DNA of 64,000 nucleotides from Caprimulgus europaeus. Its lineage: Eukaryota > Chordata > Aves > Caprimulgiformes > Caprimulgidae. The stretch covers positions 1,736,001 to 1,800,000 of the forward strand of contig OU015541.1 in the NCBI GenBank assembly GCA_907165065.1, read 5' to 3'. Made by a program: the position numbers and the translations under genes. The notes beneath the pieces were generated by a model. The model searched no databases and was not told the DNA's origin. It saw nothing but the letters and a program-made list of their open reading frames with translations. Shown here in pieces: positions 32,701 through 44,700 of this stretch. The stretch's first letter is position 1; each line of letters begins with the position of its first letter.

Positions 32701-35700
32701 ACCTCCAGGGGAGAACACAGGAGTCCCTTTTTGTCATTGATACTGAGAGCCAGGATGCCAAACGGCCTCCTTAATTAAAAACCAATCAATCCCATGAAGG
32801 AGCAAACATTACCAGTAACCGCACACAGCCCCAGCAACAACCTCTCCCTCCGTGCGTCCCCGGGGAGGAGAGGAGGGGGGATGTTCAGAGATGTGGACTC
32901 TGCTGCTCTCCGGCTTCTCACTCCAGAGAAAAATCCCTCCCTGATCTTCTCCAACAGCCCTGCACAATAACATGCAAATCCCATGTCTTCCCAGGGCGCT
33001 GCGGTTCTGGGAATGTCAAAGTCATCTTTATGTCTCTATTAAGAGGAAGCCCCAGGCATGGAATATTTTAGGGTTTTTTGCTGGGGTTTGTTTTTTTTTT
33101 TTTCCATTTATTTTCCTCAAACAGCCTGTAAGTGAAAATCTTCATGGCCAAATCATTAAACGACTACAACTGGTTTTGGCCGCAGCCCATCTCTTCTGAA
33201 CAGTCGAAGGATGCTGTTTGCTTTGATTGACAGTTTTATTTAATTAACTTTCATATTTCAATCCTCTCCGCTCCCTAGACAGCTCTCCCCTTCCCCAAAA
33301 TATATCACAGCAAATGAGAACCATGCAGGCTGCCTCAGCCCTGGCCAACAAGCTCCCCTGGAAGCCTCACCGAGGTCCCCAGCGCCAGGCACAGCTCTCC
33401 CATCACCCTGTGGCTGATGCTGTCCGGGAGGTGAAGCCAAAACACACCCAGGGGCACTGGCTGGCAGCCGGGTCCCACACACGGCCCCGGGGGGCTGGAT
33501 CACACCACGGCAGTGCTGCAGAGCAAGGGCAGGAAGGATGGACTCGGCCTCACTGAGCTCTGTGTCCGCAGCTGGAGCTGGATCCGGTTTGGCCCACCAG
33601 TGACATGAGTCCGCAGGGCTCAGCCCGCATCTCAGGGCCATTGTTTTGGAGGATCAGCTCGAGCCAGGCTCTTCTGCTCTGGAATTTATCCTGGCTCCAG
33701 GATGGGGTTTTCTTAAAAACTCAAGCCTGGAGATGACTGTTCCCCTTTAGGTTTATGACTGGCCTAGGGCAGCCCTGCGCTCCAGCCCCCCGTCACCCCA
33801 GACCCCCATCACCCCACGACACGGCACCCAGGATCCATCCAGCCTCCATGGCTGCCCCCAGCCCTGCACCAACACCCAGACCCTGAGCTGTGGGGAGGAG
33901 ATCAGGATGCCCTTGCACCCAACACAGAAGCTTTGCATCCCTCCCTGCATGGCACAGGGGCTGCCTGGGCTGCAAGAGCCCACCACCACCTCCAGTACAC
34001 TGAAACAAGCCACCCCACCTCGAGCTCCACAGGCAAAGCATCACACCAGGAAACTGTGGGATTCCCACGGTGTTTTCTCTCCTCTCGCCTCTAAGATGCC
34101 TCTTCCCTCTGCTCGAGGAAGCTGCTTCTCTCAGTCCAGCCTCCAAAATGGGTAAGGCCATCATCCCCTGCCAGATCCCAGCGCCCACCACCGCCTGCCC
34201 ACACCACCGAGCTGGGAACCTGCCGGCTTCTTACTCCTCCTGCAGCAGCCCCGAGGCTGCTCCCGGGCAGGCGATGGCCACAGCGAAGGCCAGAGGAGGG
34301 TCTGTGGATCAGCATCATCTTCAGGGAGCTTCTGGAAAGGGGATTTTTCCCAGAAAAGCAGCAGGGGTGTGCCCTTCCCCATCTGACATCCCCAGCAAGC
34401 GGCCGTTGTGAAACACCCCATCTGTTTCAGCTTATCCAGAGGCAAATAAAGACCGGAGCGAGAAAATCAGGCTCCAGTGTATATTTAGCAGTGCTGGATT
34501 TGGTTAGTGCAGAGGGAAGGCAGCGCAGGGCCTGGGATCGAGCAGCAGTCGTTTATTCTAGTGCCATTGCTTTGGTGTGAAGGAATCCGTCCTCCTGGGG
34601 AAAGGCAACGCATCCCACCACGGGCCACCAACGGGAGCCAAACCCAACGTCCCTGTCCCCAGCTGGGACCGGCTGCCACGAGGACAGGCCAGGCACAGGG
34701 GCTGCAGCGGGAGGCTGTGAACCCCCCATATCCCACTGGCTTGCTGAGGTGCTGCTTGCTTTGGGGGGGGCTTTTCTGCCTGGAAAAGGGATGGAGAGGA
34801 AGGGTGGATTTCTTCATCAGCTCCCTTGAAATCCACATGGAGTGCTGGGACTGTGGTGGGTAACTGGGGAGCTCGGGGACGGGGACAGATGGGTCATATG
34901 CTGCAGCAAGCCTGGGTAACTACCAGCTATCACCAGTTACAGACTGGAGCTGTGAAGTGTCCATCCCTCTGGGACCCTGGAAATCCCCAGGTCTTATTGA
35001 GACGGTGCAGGAGCAGTTGAAATCTGCCCCTGATTCCTGACATCCCCCCTCTCTCCAGGACCAAGCCAGCAGTGGGGGCCTGTGGGTCTGGCAGCATGTT
35101 CCCAAGGGCTGGATATGACCTGTTGGTGTCATGGTGGCTCTTCTGGGAACCATCAGTCCTACTGCTCCAGTCATGGTGTTTGTCTTTCTGCTGCCCCAGT
35201 GGCTCTGGGTGATCAGCTCCCTTGGAAGCACAGCCAGCATGCACACTCATGGGGCAGGGGCACAGGGACATGGGGACACTGCTCACCCCTCCAAGCCTCC
35301 TGCCACCAAGCTGTCCTGCCAGCATGGCTGAAGCCATTTCTGAGGGAAGAGCTATTTTTGGGGGGCTGCAACAGGATCAAACTGGGCACTTGCTGGTGTG
35401 TTTGAGTCGCTCACCATTGGGAAGTTTTTTCCAAGCCCTGAAGTGAAGCAATTTGTAAACGCAGACCAGTCCCGAGCGATGCAGGACGCTGCTCACAGAG
35501 CAGAGCCACAGAACTCAGCAGCACAAAGCGTGCTCAAGTCAGCAAGTTCTCACCAGCCTTCCTGGGCAGAACCTGCCTCCCACCACCTCCCAGCATCGTT
35601 TGTCGAGAAAAAAAAAGTCATAGACTGAACAGATTATATTTGAGAGTGTTGTCAAGGGAACGTGACAGTCAGGGCGAGACGCACTCACAGCTACGTACGA

Positions 35701-38700
35701 ATCCACCCGCCGCGCTGACCTCCCCTGAAACCCATCTGTGTGACACAGACAGCACAGCTGGGGACAGCAGCCCGTGCAGGGCCCCAGGTCCTGATCCTCC
35801 AGCCCAAGAGCCTTGTTTTGCCACCTGGGAGCTGGTCCAACTCTCCCCTTGTTCATCTTCAAAGCAAACCTGCTTCCATCAGCCTCACATCAATTCTCTT
35901 TGGTTTTTAGCACCGAGATGGGGCTCAATTAAACGTAAACAATTAGACTATGAATGCAAGAAATGTCTCTCAAAAAACCCACCACCACAAACAGCATTTC
36001 ACAGAGCAATTATACCAGCAGCTGAGACCTTAATGATGCCTTTATATATCAGCTTGTACCTGGGCCCCTTGTCCAGGCCCAGGACTCCTGGCTGCTCCCT
36101 CAATTCAAACAGAAAATACCCAAAAGTCAAGAGTAAGGGGAGCAATTCAAGGAGGAAAGAGGAATGCAAGTGCTGATGCTGGAGTGGGGAGAACAGGGCA
36201 CCACACCTCTCCTCCCACAGTATTTAAAATGAAACAGCTACTTTGGGCTTGATTTTTTTTATGTTATAAATCCATTGTGCCTGAAGTCATCTGGAAACCA
36301 ATGACAACACCAACATTAGGGAAATAAAAAGGTTTCAACCAGATCTGGCTCCAAAACCCCCAGCTCTGCTCCAAGGTGGACCCCAACACCGTGGCCAGAT
36401 TCCCTTCTGTGCTGGCCACCTCACTGGGGTGCCAGGGTGGGTAAGGAAGATGCTGATTTGTTTGTGTGCTGGTTTTTCACTTGCCCACCGTGAGCAGACT
36501 GGGAGCTGAGCCAGGCTGAGCTCCTCTGGGTCTCTGCAGGGTGACAGTGACACTTCTGCTGAGAACACACACGTGCCAGCACAGCTCCAGCCACGCTGCA
36601 GGCCCTTCACCTCCAGGGAAGCACCTCCCAGGAGCTAAGGAAGAGCCATGGAAGGAAGGATATTCCACCTGCTGTATCTTTGCTCTCTGACAGCACACAA
36701 GAGATCACTGCAGATCCAACCTCTGCTCTCTCTACGTGCTCCTCTTGGCTGCCAGCCCCCACCACAGCACTGACCATGGACCAGAGCTGACCTCCCTCCA
36801 CGACACCCTCTGAGCCAGACTCTGACCTCTCCACTGCCCACAAACCACCACCTTTTGCTCCATTTAGATTTGGGTGCTGGCAATGGAAAGGGCAAAGCTG
36901 CCTCCTGCCAGGCTTGTACGCAGCCTCCAGACTATGTGGGCTCAGCCTGTGCTGGGTGGGCTCTTGAGCATGAACTTGCCACCACAGCTGATTAATTTAA
37001 CACACAGAAAATGAGATACAGAAGCCCTCAGACAGCTGGGGCCACACTGGTGTCCCAGGTTCTTTAGCACACACACACAAAATAATTAAAAAATAAAAAT
37101 AAAAGAAATAAAAGCTTCTCACCCGCTTTGTTTCAGGCACCAGGTCATCCTTCATCCTCCGCTTGGTCCAGTCCTTGGCGAGCTCATCCTCTGCTATCTC
37201 CTGAAGGTGGAAGACCGCTACCTGGGCCGACGTCCGGCGGATGCGGCCGCTTGGAGTCCTTTCGAAATCCTCCACGGGACCAGGCTCTGGCTTCACCTCT
37301 GGCTCCTCTGGAGGCTGCAACAGAGACAGAGTCAAGAAGGGCATAATGAGGGGTGAAGCAGCAAGCACCCAGCTCCAGGATGGGGGTGTTGGGGTTGGGG
37401 CTGTGCATCTGCAGACCTGCTGTGTGCAGGTGGGGGTGTGCAGAGACACCAGCGTGCCCGTGCACCCGCGCACAGGAACGTGGGGAGCACCCCTGCCTCC
37501 AGCAGCCAGCCACATGCTGGACAGATTGAGTCCTCTCGTGCTCCCACGTGTATAAACATCTCCATTTGTTAGAGTTAGGGAGCTATTAGCATGGGATGCA
37601 GTGTCAGTAGGGATCAACAGAACAGAAAAGGATGCTCCCCAGGGATGGATCCTGCCACCCCAGTGCTGGCGAGCAGCCGGCGCCTGCGTGCTGCCGAGGG
37701 AGAGGTCCGAGCTCTGGTTTTTATTCCCTGCAGAGCACGGATTCAGGGTGGGCTGGAGCACAGACCCACAGGCAGCAGGGAAGGGGAATGCTACCAAGCA
37801 CTCTGCTCCCACAAATGCAGCTCCCTGCTTTTTCAGAGGGGGCTGCAGCCCGTTCCCCTGACACCGCATCGTACGATACGCGCGCGTGGTGACGTGAGGG
37901 GAAAAAAACAACATCGGTTTGATGTCTGCACCTGCCTTGCCTGGCCCGTCCCTGCCCGGCTCCGTCCTGCCCACAGGCTCTGCAGCTCTGCAGTCACCCC
38001 CGGGGGGGGATGGCCCCGCTCCTCGGGCTGCCGAGGCGTCTGGGGGGCTCACCGAGGCCGTGTGTTCTGACCGCACATGATAGTCGTGGCCGGCCTTGGA
38101 TTTGTACTTCTTGCTGCAGTGTGGACAGCTGAAAACAGGCTTGTCAGCCTCGGCCAGCTGCTTCCCACAGCGCTTCTGGTGGTACTGGTAGCCCATCAGG
38201 CTGGAGAAATTGGCCACACATCCCTATGGAGAGGAGGAGGAGGAGAGTGTTAAGGGAGGCTGGGGCTTCATGTGTCCATGGTCAGGGTGCTGCTGAACAT
38301 GTCCCGAGGAGACCCCTCCACAGTGTCTCCATCAACCTGTCCCCTCTGAGCGATGGGGGACCACTGGCCAGCCCCTCTGCCCCAAAGAGCCATACACAGG
38401 CAGGACATTGCCATGGATGGACGGGGGGAGCAGCCCCCAACACCCCGACAGAGCTCTCCAGACAGACACATGGCAGGCAGAGGGAGGGGAAGGTGGTGGG
38501 GAGGCACTGCCTGCACAGAGAGCAAAGCATCCCTGGGGACAAACCTCTGCCACACGCCCCCGTTACCTGATCGTGACTTCTCTGCCACCAGCTCGCCACC
38601 GCTTTTCGGTGCGTTTGGTTTTACACCGTGCCCAGGACAGCGCCAGCTGTGCCCCTTCCTGAGTTCAGGAGGCAGAACCTGACCTTCAGAGATCCTCAAC

Positions 38701-41700
38701 CTGCCCTATGCCCACCCTTCTGCTGGGACCACCAGCGGGACGGGGACTGGGATGGCTGCCGAGGGACGGCCGGACAGCGCGCGTCCCCCTCCGCGTCTGG
38801 ACTCGCTCCTTCCACCGTTCCCCAGAACGAGAAACGGGAATGGTTCTCGTACCTCATTTGGGCATTTCAGTTTTCCCATCTGCTTTAGCACTTTCCTCAG
38901 CCTTTCCCGCTCTTCCTGTTCACCAAGTCCAGTGGTTTCCACAGGAACAGGCTGGAAACAAGGAAGTAACAGAAGCGACAGAGTCAACCATTTACTCACG
39001 TCCTCTGTGCCAGGAGCGAGTGGTCAACCTCTGCCTCGCAGGAGCTGCCCTCAGCCGGGGGGAACCTCTCGTTAGAAGAGCTGGATCTCCCACTGCTTCA
39101 TCACTTGCCAACACCCTCACCCTTACACGCCAGATCTGCTCATTCCTTTCCTGTGTTTGCACCCAAAGGGCCAGCTGAGAAACCCAGGAGCAGCTCCTGC
39201 CCGGAGGACTCACCAGCCAGGCTGAAGAGCAGGAGATTAACGCCCAGGTAAAAGACAAGTCACAACTGGTAAGCACAGGACATGCAGAAATGCAGTTACG
39301 CCTTCCCTGGCACCTCGGAGATGTACACAACCAGATTTTTAAGAACAGCATCTAAATTGGAGCCTGCCAGATTTTATTCATGATAAATTTTGTGGCTCCT
39401 TCTCACACGCACAGCGGAAAGCTAAAGACTGGATTTTGCGCACGGCAGAACCCAGCAGTCCCAGATTTGCGGGCGCAGTTTCAGAGGCAGAGCTTTGCCA
39501 CTCAAAATCCATCTCACCAATCTTCCACTGTTCTGGGATTCAAAATCCTGGTTTATTTTTCCAGTCCTTTGCTCTACACCCCAGGATCAACGTGAGCCTA
39601 ACTAGCTGCCTGGGAAGGAACGGCTTTGCTCGGCAGGGAAGGGACAAGGCTCCTGTCTGGACTAAGCAGTGTGGGAAACACTGCAAAGCTGGTGTTGTGA
39701 ACCCCTCCTTTACAGAGATGAAGGGAGGTGGACTGCCCATTGCTTTGTCTTCATCATCCACACTGAGAAATGAGGCATGAGACAAGAGCAGCCCAGCTCT
39801 TACCTTGCTGACGTGTTCAGCCATGGTGTGGTAATTCAGCCCAGCTTTGGACTTGAACTGCTTTTTGCAGTGCTGACACTTCAAGGCATCCTGCAGCTGA
39901 AGGAATTAGAGGTAAGTCACCCCAGAGGCCATGGCCTGTTTGGTTTTCCAAGGGCTTTCCAAGATTTTTTCAGCAGTAAGCCCCATGGGTAACTATTGCT
40001 GCAGCAGAACCCAGTGGTGGGACTCAGCAGGCAACGCAGTGTCCCTGTCCCCCCTCCCAAGGCCAGCCTGCAGCTCAGAGTTTTCTCTCTGTTGTCCTGG
40101 ATACTGTTATCAAACCCACATGCCTTGATTTTTGGAAAACATTCCGTTTTGGATGTAGATTTAAAGACCCACTAGCTGGAAACATCTGGACTTGGTATCT
40201 TAGTCTTCCTGTTACAGGGTTAGGAGAGAGAAGAAGCTTTGATCTCCCAACATGTTAGCGGACTGTGCTCTGCAGCCCGAGGAACTATGACAGATGCTGG
40301 TGGACAATACACTTTCTGGGTGCCTGGGCTGTTTGAAATTAAGATGCTGCTGGACATGATCACAGCAGAACACTTCCCACCTCCCACTGCTCTGCTGTTT
40401 GACCTGACTTGGCCTCCTGAGTGACTGGGGAGATGCATTAAACGCACACACAGACCTACAAGGGGAACCTGCAAAGCCAGTAAACAGATGATGACTTTTG
40501 CTGAGGCAGGTACCAGAATTTATTGACTCAGGAGGTGAATGCTCTGGGCACCAAGAGACAGGATGTCTCCACAGGGAGCTGGTGCCTGGACTGCCCTGGC
40601 TGTTCCTGCTCCTCCTGCCTGGCTGATGCGCCACTGTCACCACTTCCCCTTCAATCAAACCTGGACTAGAAGCTGGAAACAAAAATGGAGCTGGAAATTC
40701 CCCCTCATCTGGCAGCTCTGGGGAAATGAAGAATAAAGCTCTCCATTTTGTTTGGGACCCAGCTGGGCATGACTCACTTGTACCTGTGCTCCCATCAGTT
40801 CATCTTGTTCCAGACCCAAGTGCTGGATCCTAACAAGGTGGATGCTAAAAGCTCCTTGACTCATCAGATGCCAATGCCAAACAATTTGGGGTTCACTCCT
40901 CCAGTCAACACTGAAGAACACGCCATGTCCACATTCTAACAAGCTCTCCCATGCTGGGAGGATACACCTGCCCTCATCTCCTTCAGGCCCAAGCACGTTG
41001 CAACCATCCCCGTTCCTTAATTCCTTTTCAAAACCAAAGGAAACAGGGAAAACTTCAGCAAGGATGCTGAAACCCATTTCCATTGTTTTACAAGAGTTTT
41101 GGGAGCCTGCATGTCCTTTTCCCACTGTCCAGCTAAAAAATGCTTCAATCATTAAAGCAGAGAGCAAGCTGAGAGGGTGCCTGCACTGCAGGGTCACTTC
41201 TGATGGGGAACCCTGTGCCTGTAGCAGCGGGGCCTCGCTAAGGACGCGTCATCGGTTCATCTCAGAGATGAAATGCTGAGAGCTGGCCCTGTGGTCACAC
41301 ACCCAGAGCTTGGGGACTGTCCTCTCTGTCTGGACCACTGACTGCTCTGGCAGAGATGCTGCAAAGTATCCAAGCTCCCAGAACAGCACAGCCAGCCCCA
41401 GCAAGGAGTGTGCCTCATGGGAAAGGGTGACAAAACACCCACTCCTAGGGCTGGAGCCCCAGTTCCTCGGCTGAACATCCACTGGCCTATTTATAGCAGG
41501 GAAGACGGGCTTGGCAGAGTCAGGCTCAGCAGGCTGGCTGGCTGTGCAGCCCGCCTGGAGCCTGCCTGGCCTGGGAGATGCTCCAAAGCGCAGGAGATAC
41601 GAGCAGCAATGGCCAAAATCCCCACCTCACTGAAGCCAGGAGGACGTCAGAAGGAGGCAGGATTCTGCCCAGCATCAATGTACTACCAGGTTGGAAAGGG

Positions 41701-44700
41701 AGAGCAGCCTCCCACTGCTGTGTAAAGAGTGAGGCAAAGGCTGAGGAGGCATTTACAGAAATTAATGTGGAATCGAAGCCGAGCCACATTACTTTTCAGA
41801 GCGGGGAGCATCGATCCCGCGTTGGCTTTCTGTGGCGATGGCTCTGTGCTGTACCAGGTGATGGATGAAGATGTAATCCTGTGCTCTGATGGATGGTGGT
41901 GTGGCACAGAGACAATTTTTCACTGCACCATTACTGAACTCCTGCATCTCGACAGCCTGCCGGAGCACATCCAAGCTCGGTGTCTCCCCGAGACTGCTCT
42001 CATTCAACCACCATTTATCTGGCCTGATGGGAGGCATGGGACACAGTGAAACCCAGCCCACAGCCAGGACTCTGGAGGAGCCTAGATTAGAGACAACCCC
42101 AACAATCTCTCCAGCCTTAAAACTATTCATTTAGCTACTAGAAGTACCTGACTCTGCTGGAGACACTGGGGCAAGGGGCCCAGACCACAAATGGATTCAG
42201 AACCACTGAGAATTAGGAACCCAAGTCCCTCTGAATCGATGCGAGGCAGCCAGCCCTCTGAAGGTGACTGGCAAGTGCTCTATCAAGCAAAGCCCAGAAC
42301 TGGTTTTAGGAGCACCAAGATGCATTTATGAGTGATGAGTGACACACATACATGCATTCCCCTCCAAAATCCATATGGGATTAAATAAAGCAAGTCACAG
42401 AATCACACAGAATCCCAGAACTGCCTGGATTGGAAAAGCCCTTGAAGCTCATTGAGTCCCATCATGAACCCAACACTGACCAGTCACCACTAACCCATGT
42501 CCCTCAGCACTGTGTCTACACGACTCTTCAATCCCTCCAGGGATGGGGACTCCACCACTGCCCTGGGCAACCCCTTCCAATGCCTGAGAACCCTTTCAGC
42601 AAAGAAATTCTTCCTCACTTCCAATCTCAACTGCCCTGGGCACAACTTGAGGCCATTTCCTCTTGTCCTGTCCCTTGTTCCTTGGTTGAACAGACCCACC
42701 CCCACCTCTCTCCACCCTCCTTTCAGGGACTTGGACAGACCCAGAAGGTCTCCCCTCAGCCTCCTTTTCTCCAGGCTAAACAACCCCAACTCTTTCAACA
42801 GCTCCTCATAAAACATGTGCTCCTAAGACAAGTCCTTACTTTCTGGCAGACATCCATGTGCTTTTTGAGCCCCACAACAGTTTTCCTGGTTATAACACTG
42901 CAGGTTGGACAGGCGACTTCTCCCTTCTCGCTGATCTCCCGCTGCCACTGGTCCTCAGGGTTTGCTGTTGAGGGAGAGCAGAGAGGTGTTACACCCAGCT
43001 GCAGAGACCACAACCTGCCTGGGCTGCTCAGCCCTGGTTTGCCACATTAAAAAGCACTGAATCAGGAAAAGTTAAAAAAATAAAAAGAGAAATACTCTGC
43101 CAGACACAGGCCAAGCCAGGCACAAACCACAAAGGCTTCTCCTGCTCTGCCTGCCCCACAGCTCCTGCAGCTGCCTGAGCAAACTGGGTCACTGGGACAC
43201 TTCACGTGGAGTTACCCGGCGTGCCAGCATTTCATGGGGTTCACCTTCCCAGCCATGATGGCATCCTGCATACTGTGAGTTGAAACATGATGATGCCCTC
43301 AGCCTCCTCATCTTGTCCTGTGTGGAATAACTCCCCCCTTGCCAAATGAAACAATTAGTGGGAGTGAAATGAAGGTGAGTGTCTCTGCTCCACCCGGCCG
43401 TGTGCCTGGAAAGCTCCCCTGGTGCTCCTCTTCCTGGCAGACACACAGGCAGTTAGAGGAGCACCAGCTTCCAGGCATATGCTTATTTGAATGGCTGTGA
43501 CTGGCTTAAAAAAAACACCCCAAAATAAGAGATATGTGGGGCCAAAACCTGCTCCCAGGTCCAGAGTTCACGCTGTGTTCGCAGCAGAACAGTGCTGGGC
43601 TTCCAGCAAGGGAAGCCCAGTCTGAATGAAATCTGCCAAGTCTGTTTATTTGGATGCTTTTGCACGGCTGTGAGATCAGAGAGCCGTTTATTTGAACTGG
43701 AAAGCCGTGTAAGGCACTGCAGCTGTGTTTATCTTGCACATCCTGCGTTCCTCCTGCTGTCAGAGCTCCCAGGGAAAGTCAGCAACCTGTGCTAGGGTGT
43801 GGGCTGCACCTCAGAGAGGAAATAATCACACCCAGAATTATGCACTGGTGTCATTCATGGAGATGATGTTAGAAAAATGCCATCATCCCAGACACTGACC
43901 CAAGATTGTGGTCACACTGAAGCCAAGGGAAACCAGAATTTGGCTGTCAACTCCCAACACTCGCAGAGGTCTGTCCTGGCAGCGAAGTGAAGGCAGAGCA
44001 ACCCTTCCAGGATGCCAGTTGTGGCTTCACCAATATCTTAGGAACAGTGGCTGTTCCCAAATCTGTGCTACACCTCGGAAGGGCAGGAGCTGTGTGCTCC
44101 TACTTCTGATTTTGTGCTGCTTCTGCTTGCAAACCTGCTTGAAAACTCAGCCAGCAAACAGCCCACTGGGCCAGGAACAGGGACCACTAACTAGGTGAAG
44201 GTGAGGACTGTGGTGGCTTGGAGCAGAGCATGGGACTGAGCTGCTAAGCACTGAACTGAACACAGAGCTGCTGCCTGTGCTCTGCCTCAACCAGCCTCAC
44301 CTGCTGGTGGATGCACAGCTACTTCCTTCTTCACACCAGCTCCTGGGGGTTTCTTTTTCAGCTCCTCTGTGTTGGTGTTCCCCTCCAGCTTCTTGGCTCG
44401 ATGGGCTTTCGCCTTGTCCTCTGCTTTGACAAGACCTGTAAAGAAAGAGGATTTTTATTCAGTATTTGCTTTAATGCTCTCATCTGTGCCTCATCCCTGC
44501 ACGACTGCACAGGCAGAGTGTGCTTCCTTATCCAGCCTGCTAAAGGCATCACTGCCAACCACTGAAGCATCCTCCCAGCACTGAGCAGGGCCAAGTGAGC
44601 AGGAGGAGGCTCAGCACGTGCTGAGAACGCTCCAGCAGTGGCAGTGCTGCCCGAACCCCCTCTGCTCTGCAGAATCCCTCGGCAATTCCTGGGCTGACAT

